This document shows, one piece after another, positions 34,600-42,752 of a DNA stretch of 64,000 bases (its first letter is position 1; each line of letters opens with the position of its first letter). Under the pieces are notes generated by a model. The model saw nothing but the letters and a program-made list of their open reading frames with translations, made no database searches and was not told the DNA's origin. Both the position numbers and the translations under genes were made by a program. This DNA comes from Allobosea vaviloviae. GTDB lineage: Bacteria; Pseudomonadota; Alphaproteobacteria; Rhizobiales; Beijerinckiaceae. The stretch spans positions 62,001 to 126,000 of the forward strand of contig NZ_LGSZ01000045.1 in NCBI RefSeq assembly GCF_001298265.1. Direction: 5' to 3'.

Positions 34600-34873
34600 C
34601 GGGGTGTCCGTCAGATTAGGCTTGGCTCAGAGTGGGCCTCGGCCGGCGGGAGGTTATTCCTGTACGGGTGTTGCGTCGTTATAGATCAGCGCTGCCCGGT
34701 TTTCCATCAAACGTGCTTGAGGTGAGGGCAGTTCCACCGCCCGAACATTTCCGACGAACCATCGACAATGTCATCCAATCCTCCGGCGACGTGTCTAGCT
34801 TCTCGACATTGAACGCGGGATGAATAGGGACACCGGCGCTGGGAGCCGGCAGGCCTATGGAAAGGCAGCGGAG

Positions 34874-35458
34874 ATGATGCAGGAGTATGACAGCGGCACA
34901 GGACCCCAGCAGGCCTCGTCCGCCTACAGCGCGGCTGCCCGCCACATGCACTGGGTGACGGCAGGCGCGATCCTGATCATGGTGCCGCTCGGCCTCGCCA
35001 TGACCTATCGCGGCGGTACGCTCAACATCTGGGACGGGCTGACCGACGCGCTCTACTCATCGCACAAGCTTCTCGGCTTCCTCGTGCTCTGGCTCGTCGC
35101 GGGACGATTGACCTACCGGCTGCTCAGGGGTGCGCCACCCGACGAACCGACACTGCTCTGGTGGCACAAGGCAGGCTCGCATCTTCTGCACTGGCTGCTT
35201 TACGGCCTGCTACTGGTTGTGCCTGTGCTTGGCTGGGTCGGCGTCTCGCTCTATCCGTCGTTGACGGTGTTCGGGCTGTTCGACCTGCCGGCGCTCGCCA
35301 GGCCGAACCAGGATCTCGCGACCTCCGTCCTGACGGTCCATGGCAAGCTCGCCATCGTGATGGCGCTCCTCGCCTGTGCCCATGCCGGGGCTGCGCTCTA
35401 CCATCATCTCATCCGCAGGGACGGCGTGCTGCGCCGCATGCTGCCTGGACTGAGATAG
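34874..35458 (+). CDS. Cytochrome b561-type membrane protein
   Basis: A 194-residue four-helix b-type cytochrome of the prokaryotic b561 family. I use ATG 34874, with AAAGG 8 nt upstream; an earlier ATG at 34820 lacks a good site. Heme-ligand histidines sit in the expected helices: RHMHWVTAGAILIMVPLG, SSHKLLGFLVLWLVAGRLTYRL, HKAGSHLLHWLLYGLLLVVP and VHGKLAIVMALLACAHAGAALYHHLI. The product likely moves electrons across or within the inner membrane. It lies between ribA and the methyltransferase operon, 13 nt from the convergent methyltransferase stop. Confidence 0.88.
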   Translation: MMQEYDSGTGPQQASSAYSAAARHMHWVTAGAILIMVPLGLAMTYRGGTLNIWDGLTDALYSSHKLLGFLVLWLVAGRLTYRLLRGAPPDEPTLLWWHKAGSHLLHWLLYGLLLVVPVLGWVGVSLYPSLTVFGLFDLPALARPNQDLATSVLTVHGKLAIVMALLACAHAGAALYHHLIRRDGVLRRMLPGLR

Positions 35459-35471
35459 GCTACCGGCGCGT

Positions 35472-36311
35472 TCAGACCGGCCGCGCCCAGAGGTCGCAAT
35501 GGCCGACCAGGGCCGAGGCGGATTGCGTCCTTGCGACCAACCAGTCGGAGATCGTCGCGGGATCGACCTGGCCGGTTTCCAGCACGGCATCGGCGATGCC
35601 TCTTGTCAGCATCCGCGCCAGCTCGCCATGCCGTTCGTCGATCCGCCATGCGCTGTCGCCGATCGAGACGGCGAAGCCTGATTTGCGGAAGGCCTCAGCC
35701 ATGACGTCGGTGGCCTCGGGACCGGCGGCGGGACCGAAGCCCTTGTCGCCGTGCTGGTGATGCTTGAAGGCGGACAGAATCCGGGCGTCGGCAACGTGAG
35801 GCGGCTTCCAGCTCTCGCGGCCGTCATAGGTCAGCACGGTGTAGAGCGGCAGGCGCTGGCTGGTCAGCGCCGCGACGAAGCGCTCGATCCAGCGCTTCGA
35901 GGTCAGGTCGAACAGGGCGGCGGCGGTGACAAGATCGGGCTGCCAGCCGAGCACCCATTCGAGGTCCTTGTTCAGGTCGGCTTGGCGCGTGTCCACGGTG
36001 ATGGTGTGGTCGCCCTTCAACAGGACGAGCTCCTCGCCCTGTTCGCGGGCCTCGTCGGCCCAGTCCACCAGCCTTTCGCGGGTCGCCGCGAGCAGGCCGG
36101 CATCGAGATCGACCAGCGTCCAGTGCTGGCGCGCCGGCAGCGCGGCATAGGTGCCACGCAGGTTCGAGCCCGTGCCGCAGCCGAGATCGACGACGGTCAG
36201 CGAGGCCTTTGCGGCGAAATGCGCGCCGACGGCCGCCAGCACCTGCGGATTGCGGGCCGCGTGATCGACGGGCTCCCGCAACGCCAGCCATTCGGGGGAG
36301 AAGCCACCCAT
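35472..36311 (-). CDS. Class I SAM-dependent methyltransferase (pterin-like operon)
   Basis: A 279-residue methyltransferase. The start at ATG 36311 shares one base with the glycosyltransferase stop (TGATG). Motif I is LTVVDLGCGTGSNLRGTYAAL, motif II is HWTLVDLDAGLLAATRERL, and WQPDLVTAAALFDLTSKRWI is the motif IV/post region. HQHGDKGFGPAAGPEATDVMAEAF lies in a C-terminal part shared with a recognised group of uncharacterised Rhizobiales methyltransferases. The substrate is unknown. It is the last gene of an operon with a glycosyltransferase, PTPS-like protein and MDR dehydrogenase, so methylation of a pterin-derived product is plausible. Confidence 0.82.
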   Translation of the reverse strand: MGGFSPEWLALREPVDHAARNPQVLAAVGAHFAAKASLTVVDLGCGTGSNLRGTYAALPARQHWTLVDLDAGLLAATRERLVDWADEAREQGEELVLLKGDHTITVDTRQADLNKDLEWVLGWQPDLVTAAALFDLTSKRWIERFVAALTSQRLPLYTVLTYDGRESWKPPHVADARILSAFKHHQHGDKGFGPAAGPEATDVMAEAFRKSGFAVSIGDSAWRIDERHGELARMLTRGIADAVLETGQVDPATISDWLVARTQSASALVGHCDLWARPV

Positions 36312-37378
36312 CAGCCTACCTTTCGCCCGGCATCGGGCAGACAAACTCCGGCGACGATCGCCGCCGTCTCGCGCCAGCGCGGCAAGCTGGCCGCTGCCGT
36401 CCAGGCCGCATCGGCCAGCGCATCGCGCCGAGCCGGGGCATCAATCAGGCTTGCGATGGCCTTGGCAAGCGCGACGGCGTCGCCGGGAGAGACTTTCATC
36501 GCCGCGGCGTCGGGCGCGGTATCCGCCGCAGCGCCGCCGGTGGTGCAGACGATCGGCAGACCGCGCGCCAGTGCCTCCGTCAGCACCATGCCATAGCCCT
36601 CGAACAGCGAGGGCATGACGAAGAGGTCGGCGCCGTCATAGGCGGCTGCGAGCGTCGTGTCGTCCACAGCCCCGGCAAGCAAGATCCGGTCCTTTAGCCC
36701 AGCAGCGTCGATCTGTTCGGTCAAATCGCGCAGGGTCTGCGGCGCGCGGTCGTTCGCGCCGACGATTGTCAGATGCCAGTCCCTGTCGCGCAGAGTCGCA
36801 AGGGCCTCGACCAGCACATGATAGCCCTTGCGCGGGACGACGGAGCCGACGGCAAGCAGCTGCAACGGCCCTTCAGCCGCTCCCCCCTTGGCGCGCGGGG
36901 CGGGATCGACGCCGGGTGGGGCTATGGTGATACGGGCTTCGTCGACGCCGAAATCCGCTGCGAGGATCCGCTTCATCGCGGGGCTCGGCGTCACGACGGC
37001 GCGGGCGTGGCGCAGGGCCGCGGTCTCGCGCGCCAGCAGGTGGCGCGACTGCTCGGGTGCAAGCCCCGTCTCCAGGCCGAGCGGATGATGGACCAGCGCG
37101 ACGACGCGCCCGGCTAGCCCCGCGGCGATGCCCTCCGGGAAGGCGCCATAGGCCAGCCCGTCGATCAGCAGCGTGTCGTCCCAGGACGTCTGCGACAGGA
37201 TCGCCTGGCCTGTCAGCGCGAGGTCGGCGTCAGTCGGGAAGGGGAAGGAGTCGGGCAAGGCGATGTGCCTTGCCGCGACACCCATCCCGCGCCATTCCGC
37301 CAGCAGCCTGCGATCATAGGCGTAACCGCCCGTCGGCAGGTCGATATCGCCGGGGATGGCGAAGGCGATCGCGCTCAC
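36311..37378 (-). CDS. GT4-family glycosyltransferase (pterin-like operon)
   Basis: A 355-residue GT-B enzyme. I take GTG 37378 (VSAIAFAIPGDIDLPTGGYAYDRRL), which overlaps the PTPS-like stop as GTGA; the longer open frame upstream is the shadow of that gene. The donor-binding domain shows LLAVGSVVPRKGYHVLVEAL, LFVMPSLFEGYGMVLTEALARGLPIV (the E-x7-E pattern of GT4) and a second glycine-rich loop GGAAADTAPDA. The N-domain has GLAGRVVALVHHPLGLE and ARAVVTPSPAMKRIL. The acceptor is unknown; the operon suggests a pterin or similar small molecule. Its stop overlaps the methyltransferase start. Confidence 0.83.
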   Translation of the reverse strand: MSAIAFAIPGDIDLPTGGYAYDRRLLAEWRGMGVAARHIALPDSFPFPTDADLALTGQAILSQTSWDDTLLIDGLAYGAFPEGIAAGLAGRVVALVHHPLGLETGLAPEQSRHLLARETAALRHARAVVTPSPAMKRILAADFGVDEARITIAPPGVDPAPRAKGGAAEGPLQLLAVGSVVPRKGYHVLVEALATLRDRDWHLTIVGANDRAPQTLRDLTEQIDAAGLKDRILLAGAVDDTTLAAAYDGADLFVMPSLFEGYGMVLTEALARGLPIVCTTGGAAADTAPDAAAMKVSPGDAVALAKAIASLIDAPARRDALADAAWTAAASLPRWRETAAIVAGVCLPDAGRKVG

Positions 37379-37776
37379 GCGAGCGCGCCCTCGAAGCTGG
37401 CTCGGGCCAGGTCCGTCTCGTGCAGGGTCACGCGGATGCGGGAAAGGCCGTTGCCGTCCTCGCCGAGCGCGCCGGCCTTCGCAGCAGAGGCCATGGCGTT
37501 GAAGATGTGCTTGCAGAGGAATTCGGTGGTGGTCAGCACGCCCGCGAACTGCGGCAGCGCATCGAGGTTCTGGTAGTTCAGGGGCTTCAGCGTCTTGTTC
37601 AGCACATCGAGCGCCGCACCGATGTCGACGACGACGTTCTGCCTCGTCAGCGTCTCCCTGAAGAAGGCGACGTCGACCACAAAGGTCGCGCCATGCATGT
37701 TCTGCGCGGGGCCGAAAAAGGGATCGGGCAGGGAGTGGCCGATCATGATGCGGTCGCGAACTTCGACGGAGTACAT
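37375..37776 (-). CDS. PTPS/QueD-like protein lacking canonical catalytic residues
   Basis: A 133-residue protein of the 6-pyruvoyl-tetrahydropterin synthase / QueD fold. IGHSL gives His14, aligning with the first zinc histidine, and NMHGATF gives His28, aligning with the second. The position of the third zinc His is Ala30 and that of the catalytic Cys (four before His28) is Ala24. The LDHxxLN catalytic segment reads LNYQNLD, and TTTEFLCKHIFNAM and RVTLHETDLARASFEG retain the pterin-binding Glu. It therefore may use another chemistry, or bind a pterin without the usual reaction. It lies between the dehydrogenase and the glycosyltransferase, whose GTG overlaps its stop. Confidence 0.8.
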   Translation of the reverse strand: MYSVEVRDRIMIGHSLPDPFFGPAQNMHGATFVVDVAFFRETLTRQNVVVDIGAALDVLNKTLKPLNYQNLDALPQFAGVLTTTEFLCKHIFNAMASAAKAGALGEDGNGLSRIRVTLHETDLARASFEGALA

Positions 37777-37873
37777 CAGCGTTCCTTGGTCTGGACGGGG
37801 AGCGGAACAATCAAGCCGAGCTACGGCACGAGGGCCGGGCGGGGATGCGTGAGGGAGACGATCATGTCGATGC

Positions 37874-38926
37874 TCAATAGCAGATCGCCGCTGTCAGGCC
37901 ATGCCATGAGGGTGACAGCACGATCGGCAGGCGCGCGGCCGCCTGATGGAACGGGATGTCTTCGGTGATCAGCGCGTCCAAGCGGTCGTCGCCGAGGAGC
38001 GCCATGGCGGCCGCTGCGCGGCGGGCATAATCCCAGCGCGGCCGGCGCGAGGGAGCGATGCCGCCGACCTGGGTGGAGACGAGCTGCAGCCGCTTGGCGT
38101 GGAACGCTCCGCCGAGAGGCGCTTGAACCATGCCCTCGCCATACCAGCTCAGCTCGACGATGCGCGCCTCGAAACCCGCGGCGGCGATCGCGGTGGCCAG
38201 CCCCGCCGCCGAGGCGCTGGCGTGGAAGACGAAATCGGCCTCGGCCGGGGCATCGGCCGGCAGGGCGAAGCCGACGCCGAGGGCCTGCGCCAGGGCGGCG
38301 CGGCGGGGCTCGACATCGACCAGCGTGACCTCGGCGCCCGGAAGCCTCGCGGCGAGCCATGCCACGAGCAGCCCAAGCACGCCGCCGCCGACCACGACGA
38401 TGCGGTCTGCCGGGCCGGAGCCTGCATCCCAATGGGCGTTGAGGGCGGTTTCCATGTTGGCAGCGAGGATGGCGCGGCGGGCCGGGATGTTCGCCGGCAC
38501 GCGGGTCAGCCTGTCTGCGGGGGCAACGAAGCGGTTCTGATGCGGATGCAGGCAGAACACGGTCTCGCCGAGCCAGGCTTCCGGTCCCGCATCCACGATG
38601 CCGACCGCGCAGTAGCCGTATTTCACCGGGAAGGGGAACGAGCCCTGCTGGAAGGGGGCCCGCATGCGCTCGTATTCGCCAACCGGCACGCGCCCCTCGC
38701 AGACGAGGCGCTCGGTGCCGCGGCTGACACCGCTCCACAGGGCGCGCACCACGCAATCCTCGGCTCGGGGCTCCGGCAGCGCTTCGACGTTCAGCGCGCA
38801 TTCACCCGGCGCTTCATACCAAAGAGCCGTCGGCGGGGTGTGCTGTTCCAGAGGGCTCGTGCCCAACGAACTTGCACCTGAGGAAAATGCCGGCTTTAGC
38901 TCTTGCGCCGTGTCGTTTCGCGGCAT
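37874..38926 (-). CDS. Medium-chain dehydrogenase/reductase (zinc-type fold)
   Basis: A 350-residue NAD(P)-dependent dehydrogenase-like protein. The start is ATG 38926 with GGGAG 8 nt upstream (MPRNDTAQELKPAF); the frame continues far upstream only as the shadow of opgH. The Rossmann loop is IVVVGGGVLGLLVAWLAARLPG, followed by TLVDVEPRRAALAQALG. The N-domain has SRGTERLVCEGRVP and FPFPVKYGYCAVGIVDAG, but the usual zinc-ligand GHE is not obvious, which suggests a zinc-free or altered active site as in the bacteriochlorophyllide or sorbitol-type relatives. It starts the operon and is divergent from opgH with only 51 nt between. Confidence 0.82.
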   Translation of the reverse strand: MPRNDTAQELKPAFSSGASSLGTSPLEQHTPPTALWYEAPGECALNVEALPEPRAEDCVVRALWSGVSRGTERLVCEGRVPVGEYERMRAPFQQGSFPFPVKYGYCAVGIVDAGPEAWLGETVFCLHPHQNRFVAPADRLTRVPANIPARRAILAANMETALNAHWDAGSGPADRIVVVGGGVLGLLVAWLAARLPGAEVTLVDVEPRRAALAQALGVGFALPADAPAEADFVFHASASAAGLATAIAAAGFEARIVELSWYGEGMVQAPLGGAFHAKRLQLVSTQVGGIAPSRRPRWDYARRAAAAMALLGDDRLDALITEDIPFHQAAARLPIVLSPSWHGLTAAICY

Positions 38927-38977
38927 GTCGCCGTCTCCCGTCAGCTCTGCCTTGACCGCCTCGCCCAGATCGATTGC

Positions 38978-40828
38978 ATGACAGAGACAGCCATGAACCC
39001 GCGCCCCGCTCCGACCACGTTCCAGCCGGCGGCGCAAGAGCCTGCGGCGTCCGAGACGCAGCAGCAGGCGCCGGGCCTGACCCCGGCGGGGTTGCAGTCG
39101 CAAGCTGAATTGGCCCTGCGTCGCCGGCTCGTTCTGGCCCTCAACCTCGCCACGCTGGCGGCGCTGCTTTACGGGCTCGCGCAGATTCTCGGTGCCGGCG
39201 GCTGGACGATGGCCGATATAGCGATCTTCGTCGCCCTTTTGTTCGGAGCGCCCTGGACGGTCCTCGGCTTCTGGAATGCGGTGATCGGGTTCTGGCTGCT
39301 TCATGGCGTCAAGGACGGGATGGAGCGCGTCGCGCCGTTCGCGGCCGCCGGCGATGCGCCCACGCCGGTGGTCATCCGCACCGCCATCCTGATGACCCTG
39401 CGCAATGAGGACCCGGCCCGGGCGTTTCAGCGGTTGCGGGTCGTCAAGGACAGCCTCGATGCCACCGGCGAGGGCAGCAGGTTCGATTTCTTCATCCTCT
39501 CGGACAGCGATGATCCGAGCGTCGCAGCGGCCGAGGAGGGGCTCGCTGCCGCGTGGCAAGGGGAGGTCGGCGAGGATGGGCGCATCACCTATCGCCGCCG
39601 AAGCGACAATGCCGGCTTCAAGGCCGGTAATGTCCGCGACTTCTGCGAGCGCTGGGGTGCGGCTTACGAACTGATGCTGCCGCTCGACGCCGACAGCGTG
39701 ATGTCGGGCGAGGCGATCGTGCGGCTGACCCGGATGATGCAGGCCTATCCGAAGCTCGGCATCCTGCAGAGCTTGGTTGTGGGCATGCCGAGCAAGTCCG
39801 CGTTTGCCCGCGTCTTCCAGTTCGGCATGCGCCAGGGCATGCGGCCCTACACGATGGGCTCGGCCTGGTGGATTGGCGATTGCGGCCCGTTCTGGGGCCA
39901 TAACGCCATGGTGCGGATCGCCCCCTTCCGCGATGGCTGCCATCTGCCGGTGCTGCCCGGGGGGCCGCCGCTCGGCGGCGCCGTGATGAGCCACGACCAG
40001 GTCGAGGCGACGCTGATGCGCCGCGCCGGCTACGAGGTCCGCGTGCTGCCCGAGGAGATGGGAAGCTGGGAGGAGAACCCGCCGACCATGCTCGATTTCG
40101 CCAAGCGCGACCTGCGCTGGTGCCTCGGCAATCTGCAATATCTGAAACTGCTCGACATTCCCGGCCTGCGGCCGATGAGCCGCTTCCAGCTGGTCTGGGC
40201 GATCCTGATGTTCCTCGGCCTGCCGGCCTGGACGCTGATGATCGCGCTCCTGCCGCTCAAGGTCGTCGAGGACCGGGGCCTCGAGGGCTATCCGTCGGGT
40301 CTCGCCGCCGGGCTCTATCTGCTGTTCCTGGCGATGTATCTCTCGCCCAAGCTCGCAGGCTTCGCCGATATCCTGCTCAGCCGCGACGGCGCGAAGCGCT
40401 ATGGCGGCACGCTGCGTTTCATCGGCTCTGCCGCGATCGAGGTCGTCTTCGCCTTCCTGCAGGGCGCGGTGTCGAGCTTCAGGACCACGCTGTTCATGCT
40501 CGGGCTCCCGTTCGGGCGCGCCAGGATCGGCTGGAACGGGCAGGCGCGTGATGCCCATGCGCTGTCGCTCGCGACGGCCTTTGCGGGCTTGTGGCCGCAC
40601 CTGCTGTTTGCGAGTTATCTGTTTGGCGCGCTGCTCCTGCTCTCGCCCACGGTTCTGCTGTGGTCGCTGCCTCTGACCGCCGGCTATCTGCTGGCGATCC
40701 CGTTTGCCATGGCGACCGCGCTGCCGGGCCTCGGCGAATGGTTCGCGCGCCGGGGCCTTTGCGGTATACCCGAGGATTTCGATCCGCCGGCCGAACTCGT
40801 CACCATAGCGGAGCTATCACGGTCATGA
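38978..40828 (+). CDS. opgH: Glucans biosynthesis glucosyltransferase OpgH/MdoH
   Basis: OpgH is the inner-membrane GT2 enzyme that makes the backbone of osmoregulated periplasmic glucans from UDP-glucose. I start at ATG 38978 (MTETAMNPRP); ATG 38993 is also possible. The 616-residue product has N-terminal helices (LVLALNLATLAALLYGLAQILG), the GT2 core with LMTLRNEDPARAFQRL, FILSDSDDPSVA, ELMLPLDADSVMSG (DxD), SHDQVEATLMRRAGYEV and KRDLRWCLGNLQYL (the R-W product-binding motif), and several C-terminal helices. No opgG is adjacent. Instead an FkbM-like methyltransferase overlaps its stop, followed by an exported protein. Confidence 0.92.
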   Translation: MTETAMNPRPAPTTFQPAAQEPAASETQQQAPGLTPAGLQSQAELALRRRLVLALNLATLAALLYGLAQILGAGGWTMADIAIFVALLFGAPWTVLGFWNAVIGFWLLHGVKDGMERVAPFAAAGDAPTPVVIRTAILMTLRNEDPARAFQRLRVVKDSLDATGEGSRFDFFILSDSDDPSVAAAEEGLAAAWQGEVGEDGRITYRRRSDNAGFKAGNVRDFCERWGAAYELMLPLDADSVMSGEAIVRLTRMMQAYPKLGILQSLVVGMPSKSAFARVFQFGMRQGMRPYTMGSAWWIGDCGPFWGHNAMVRIAPFRDGCHLPVLPGGPPLGGAVMSHDQVEATLMRRAGYEVRVLPEEMGSWEENPPTMLDFAKRDLRWCLGNLQYLKLLDIPGLRPMSRFQLVWAILMFLGLPAWTLMIALLPLKVVEDRGLEGYPSGLAAGLYLLFLAMYLSPKLAGFADILLSRDGAKRYGGTLRFIGSAAIEVVFAFLQGAVSSFRTTLFMLGLPFGRARIGWNGQARDAHALSLATAFAGLWPHLLFASYLFGALLLLSPTVLLWSLPLTAGYLLAIPFAMATALPGLGEWFARRGLCGIPEDFDPPAELVTIAELSRS

Positions 40829-41583
40829 ATGCTCCGATTTATCCCACAGGCACTGCCAAGGCGCTGTCGCGCTCCCTGCGCGTCTATCATGGCGATCCGA
40901 CGCGCAATGCCGCGATGGATGCGCTCTACCGTCGCTTCCTGCGCCCCGGTGATCTCGCCTTCGATATCGGCTCCCATGTCGGCGACCGAATCTCGTCCTT
41001 CCGCCGGCTGGGCGCGCGCGTCGTGGCGCTGGAGCCGCAGCCGGGCCCGGCTCGCGTCTTGCGGCTGATCCATGGCCGCGACGGCGAGGTAACACTGATA
41101 CAGGCGGCCTGCGGCGACCACGAGGGCATCGTCACGCTCAAGATCAACAGCGCCAACCCGACCGTCTCGACTGCGTCCGACGCCTTCATCGGGGCCGCAA
41201 ACGAGGCCGGCGGCTGGGAAGGGCAGGTCTGGGACCACGAGATCGCGGTTCGCTGCACTACGCTCGATGCGCTGATCGCGCGGCACGGGCTGCCGGCCCT
41301 GCTCAAGATCGATGTCGAGGGCTTCGAGGCGCATGTGCTGGCGGGGCTGACCCGGCCGGTGCCGGCCATCTCCTTCGAATTCACCACAATCCAGCGCGAC
41401 GTCGCCGAAGCCTGCCTCGCACTTCTGGAAACGCTCGGGCCCTATCGCTTCAATGTCGCACTCGGCGAAAGCCAGCGGCTGGAACTGGACGAGCCCGCCA
41501 GTGCCGAGGCGATCGGAAGCTATCTACGTGCGCTTCCCCACGCCGCCAATTCGGGCGACGTGTATGCCATTCTCCAGAGCTGA
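40825..41583 (+). CDS. FkbM-family methyltransferase, coupled to opgH
   Basis: A 252-residue SAM-dependent O-methyltransferase of the FkbM family. The start at ATG 40825 overlaps the opgH stop as ATGA. The longer upstream frame is an opgH shadow. Motif I is LAFDIGSHVGDRISSFRRLGARVVALEPQP, then LIQAACGDHEGIVTLKI, and TTLDALIARHGLPALLKIDVEGFEAHVL, the FkbM signature with KIDVEGFE. It lacks a signal peptide, so it acts in the cytoplasm. Linkage to opgH suggests it methylates a glucan precursor or a related sugar; this is inference. Confidence 0.87.
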   Translation: MNAPIYPTGTAKALSRSLRVYHGDPTRNAAMDALYRRFLRPGDLAFDIGSHVGDRISSFRRLGARVVALEPQPGPARVLRLIHGRDGEVTLIQAACGDHEGIVTLKINSANPTVSTASDAFIGAANEAGGWEGQVWDHEIAVRCTTLDALIARHGLPALLKIDVEGFEAHVLAGLTRPVPAISFEFTTIQRDVAEACLALLETLGPYRFNVALGESQRLELDEPASAEAIGSYLRALPHAANSGDVYAILQS

Positions 41584-41589
41584 GCCGCT

Positions 41590-42564
41590 ATGACCAAAAT
41601 CGCCGCCTGCCTTCGCATTGCATTGCTCGCCCTGACTGGGGTTGCATCCCCCGCCTTCGCGGCAGGGGACATTGCGGTCGAGGTCCGCAATGAATCCGAG
41701 CCGGTGCTTTGCGCCGAGAAGGACAACGTCACGATCAAGGCGATCTCGCCGGAGGTGCGCCGCTTCCAGATCGAGGCCGCTCATCCCGCCTATATCGCAG
41801 GCCTTCTGCGCGACAATTGGGAAGCCGACTGGACGGCCTGCGACATGACCGGCGATCCGGCCTTCAAGGCGCCGGTTCCGCCGCGCCGCGTCACCTTCTA
41901 CGAGAGCATCGAATACTGGCTGGTCGGCTACACCTTCCCGACCTTCTGGCGTCCGGCCGATACGACCTTCCGGGTCGGCGACCGCGTCGAGAAGGGGCTG
42001 CATCTGGTGCAGCTCTGGAAGCTCGGCAAGACCGGCTCCTATGAGGTTCTCGTCGTCTATCCGCAGGACGGCTACTGGCGCACCCGGCCGCTGCCGCCGC
42101 CGCAGCTCTCGGCCGCGGCCTATGGCTCGTCCTTCCTGTTCGGGCCGATCGAGCAGGACGCCGGCCGCCCGGTGGTGAACATCAAGGAGATCGCGTTCGA
42201 TCCCGCGACGCTGTCGTTCAAGCTCGATTTCAAGGACGGCTCGGCCGGCACGCTCAAGCTCGATTCCGTCGATGAAAACCGCATGGTCCTCGACGCCGTG
42301 CTCGACAAGCCGGTGATGGGTGGCAAGGCGTTCGTGGCGCTGCGCTCGATGTATGTCACCGAGGGCAACAACGATGTCGCCCGCATCGCACTGCGCGAGC
42401 CCGGCGCCAAGGGATGGCGCGAGGAGTTGCTCATGCCGTTCACCGGTGGCAAGGCGACCGACATCTGGATGGGGCGCACCACCCATTCGCGGCACAACAC
42501 CTCCTCGCCGGATATGGTTTTCCGGCATTTCTCCGCTGACCCGAACCCGCCAGTGAAGAAATAG
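41590..42564 (+). CDS. Exported protein of unknown function, opgH operon
   Basis: A 324-residue secreted protein with a clear signal peptide (MTKIAACLRIALLALTGVASPAFA). I do not recognise the family. The mature part has a beta-rich look with many Trp/Tyr/Phe (FYESIEYWLVGYTFPTFW, LHLVQLWKLGKTGSYEVLVVY, FSADPNPPVKK) and only two Cys (CAEKD and TACDM), which could form a disulfide. Its place 6 nt after the FkbM gene suggests co-transcription with opgH and a periplasmic role on the same glucan product. A palindromic repeat (42572-42653) follows the stop. Confidence is good that it is a real gene, low on function. Confidence 0.78.
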   Translation: MTKIAACLRIALLALTGVASPAFAAGDIAVEVRNESEPVLCAEKDNVTIKAISPEVRRFQIEAAHPAYIAGLLRDNWEADWTACDMTGDPAFKAPVPPRRVTFYESIEYWLVGYTFPTFWRPADTTFRVGDRVEKGLHLVQLWKLGKTGSYEVLVVYPQDGYWRTRPLPPPQLSAAAYGSSFLFGPIEQDAGRPVVNIKEIAFDPATLSFKLDFKDGSAGTLKLDSVDENRMVLDAVLDKPVMGGKAFVALRSMYVTEGNNDVARIALREPGAKGWREELLMPFTGGKATDIWMGRTTHSRHNTSSPDMVFRHFSADPNPPVKK

Positions 42565-42571
42565 GAAATTC

Positions 42572-42653
42572 CGTCACCGCGAGCACAGTGAAGCAATCCA
42601 GATCAGCGTAGCACGCGGCTGCCCTGGATTGCTTCGCTCCGTTAGCAATGACG
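42572..42653. repeat. Palindromic intergenic repeat (family with GAAGCAATCCAG arms)
   Basis: Arms of about 30 nt (42572-42601 and 42624-42653) are imperfect inverted copies starting CGTCACCGCGAG and ending AGCAATGACG, with a 22-nt centre. This type of element, with GAAGCAATCCAG, is dispersed in many Proteobacteria. It directly follows the exported-protein gene and may help end or protect its transcript. Confidence 0.75.
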
Positions 42654-42752
42654 TGAGCTGCCGGAACGCATCGCGACCCTGGCGCGTTTCCCATGACGCG
42701 GGCCCCGCATCGCGCTAGCCTTGGCCCGTTGTCACCAGCCTCGAGACCCGCC

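Noticed and set aside
34679..34951. 90-codon minus-strand frame in the ribA/b561 gap
   Set aside because: It has no ribosome-binding site or recognisable features and overlaps the b561 start; the 274-nt gap 34600-34873 shows no other gene.
37874..40600. 908-codon minus-strand frame starting inside opgH
   Set aside because: Only its last 350 codons (from 38926) encode the dehydrogenase; the rest is the shadow of opgH.
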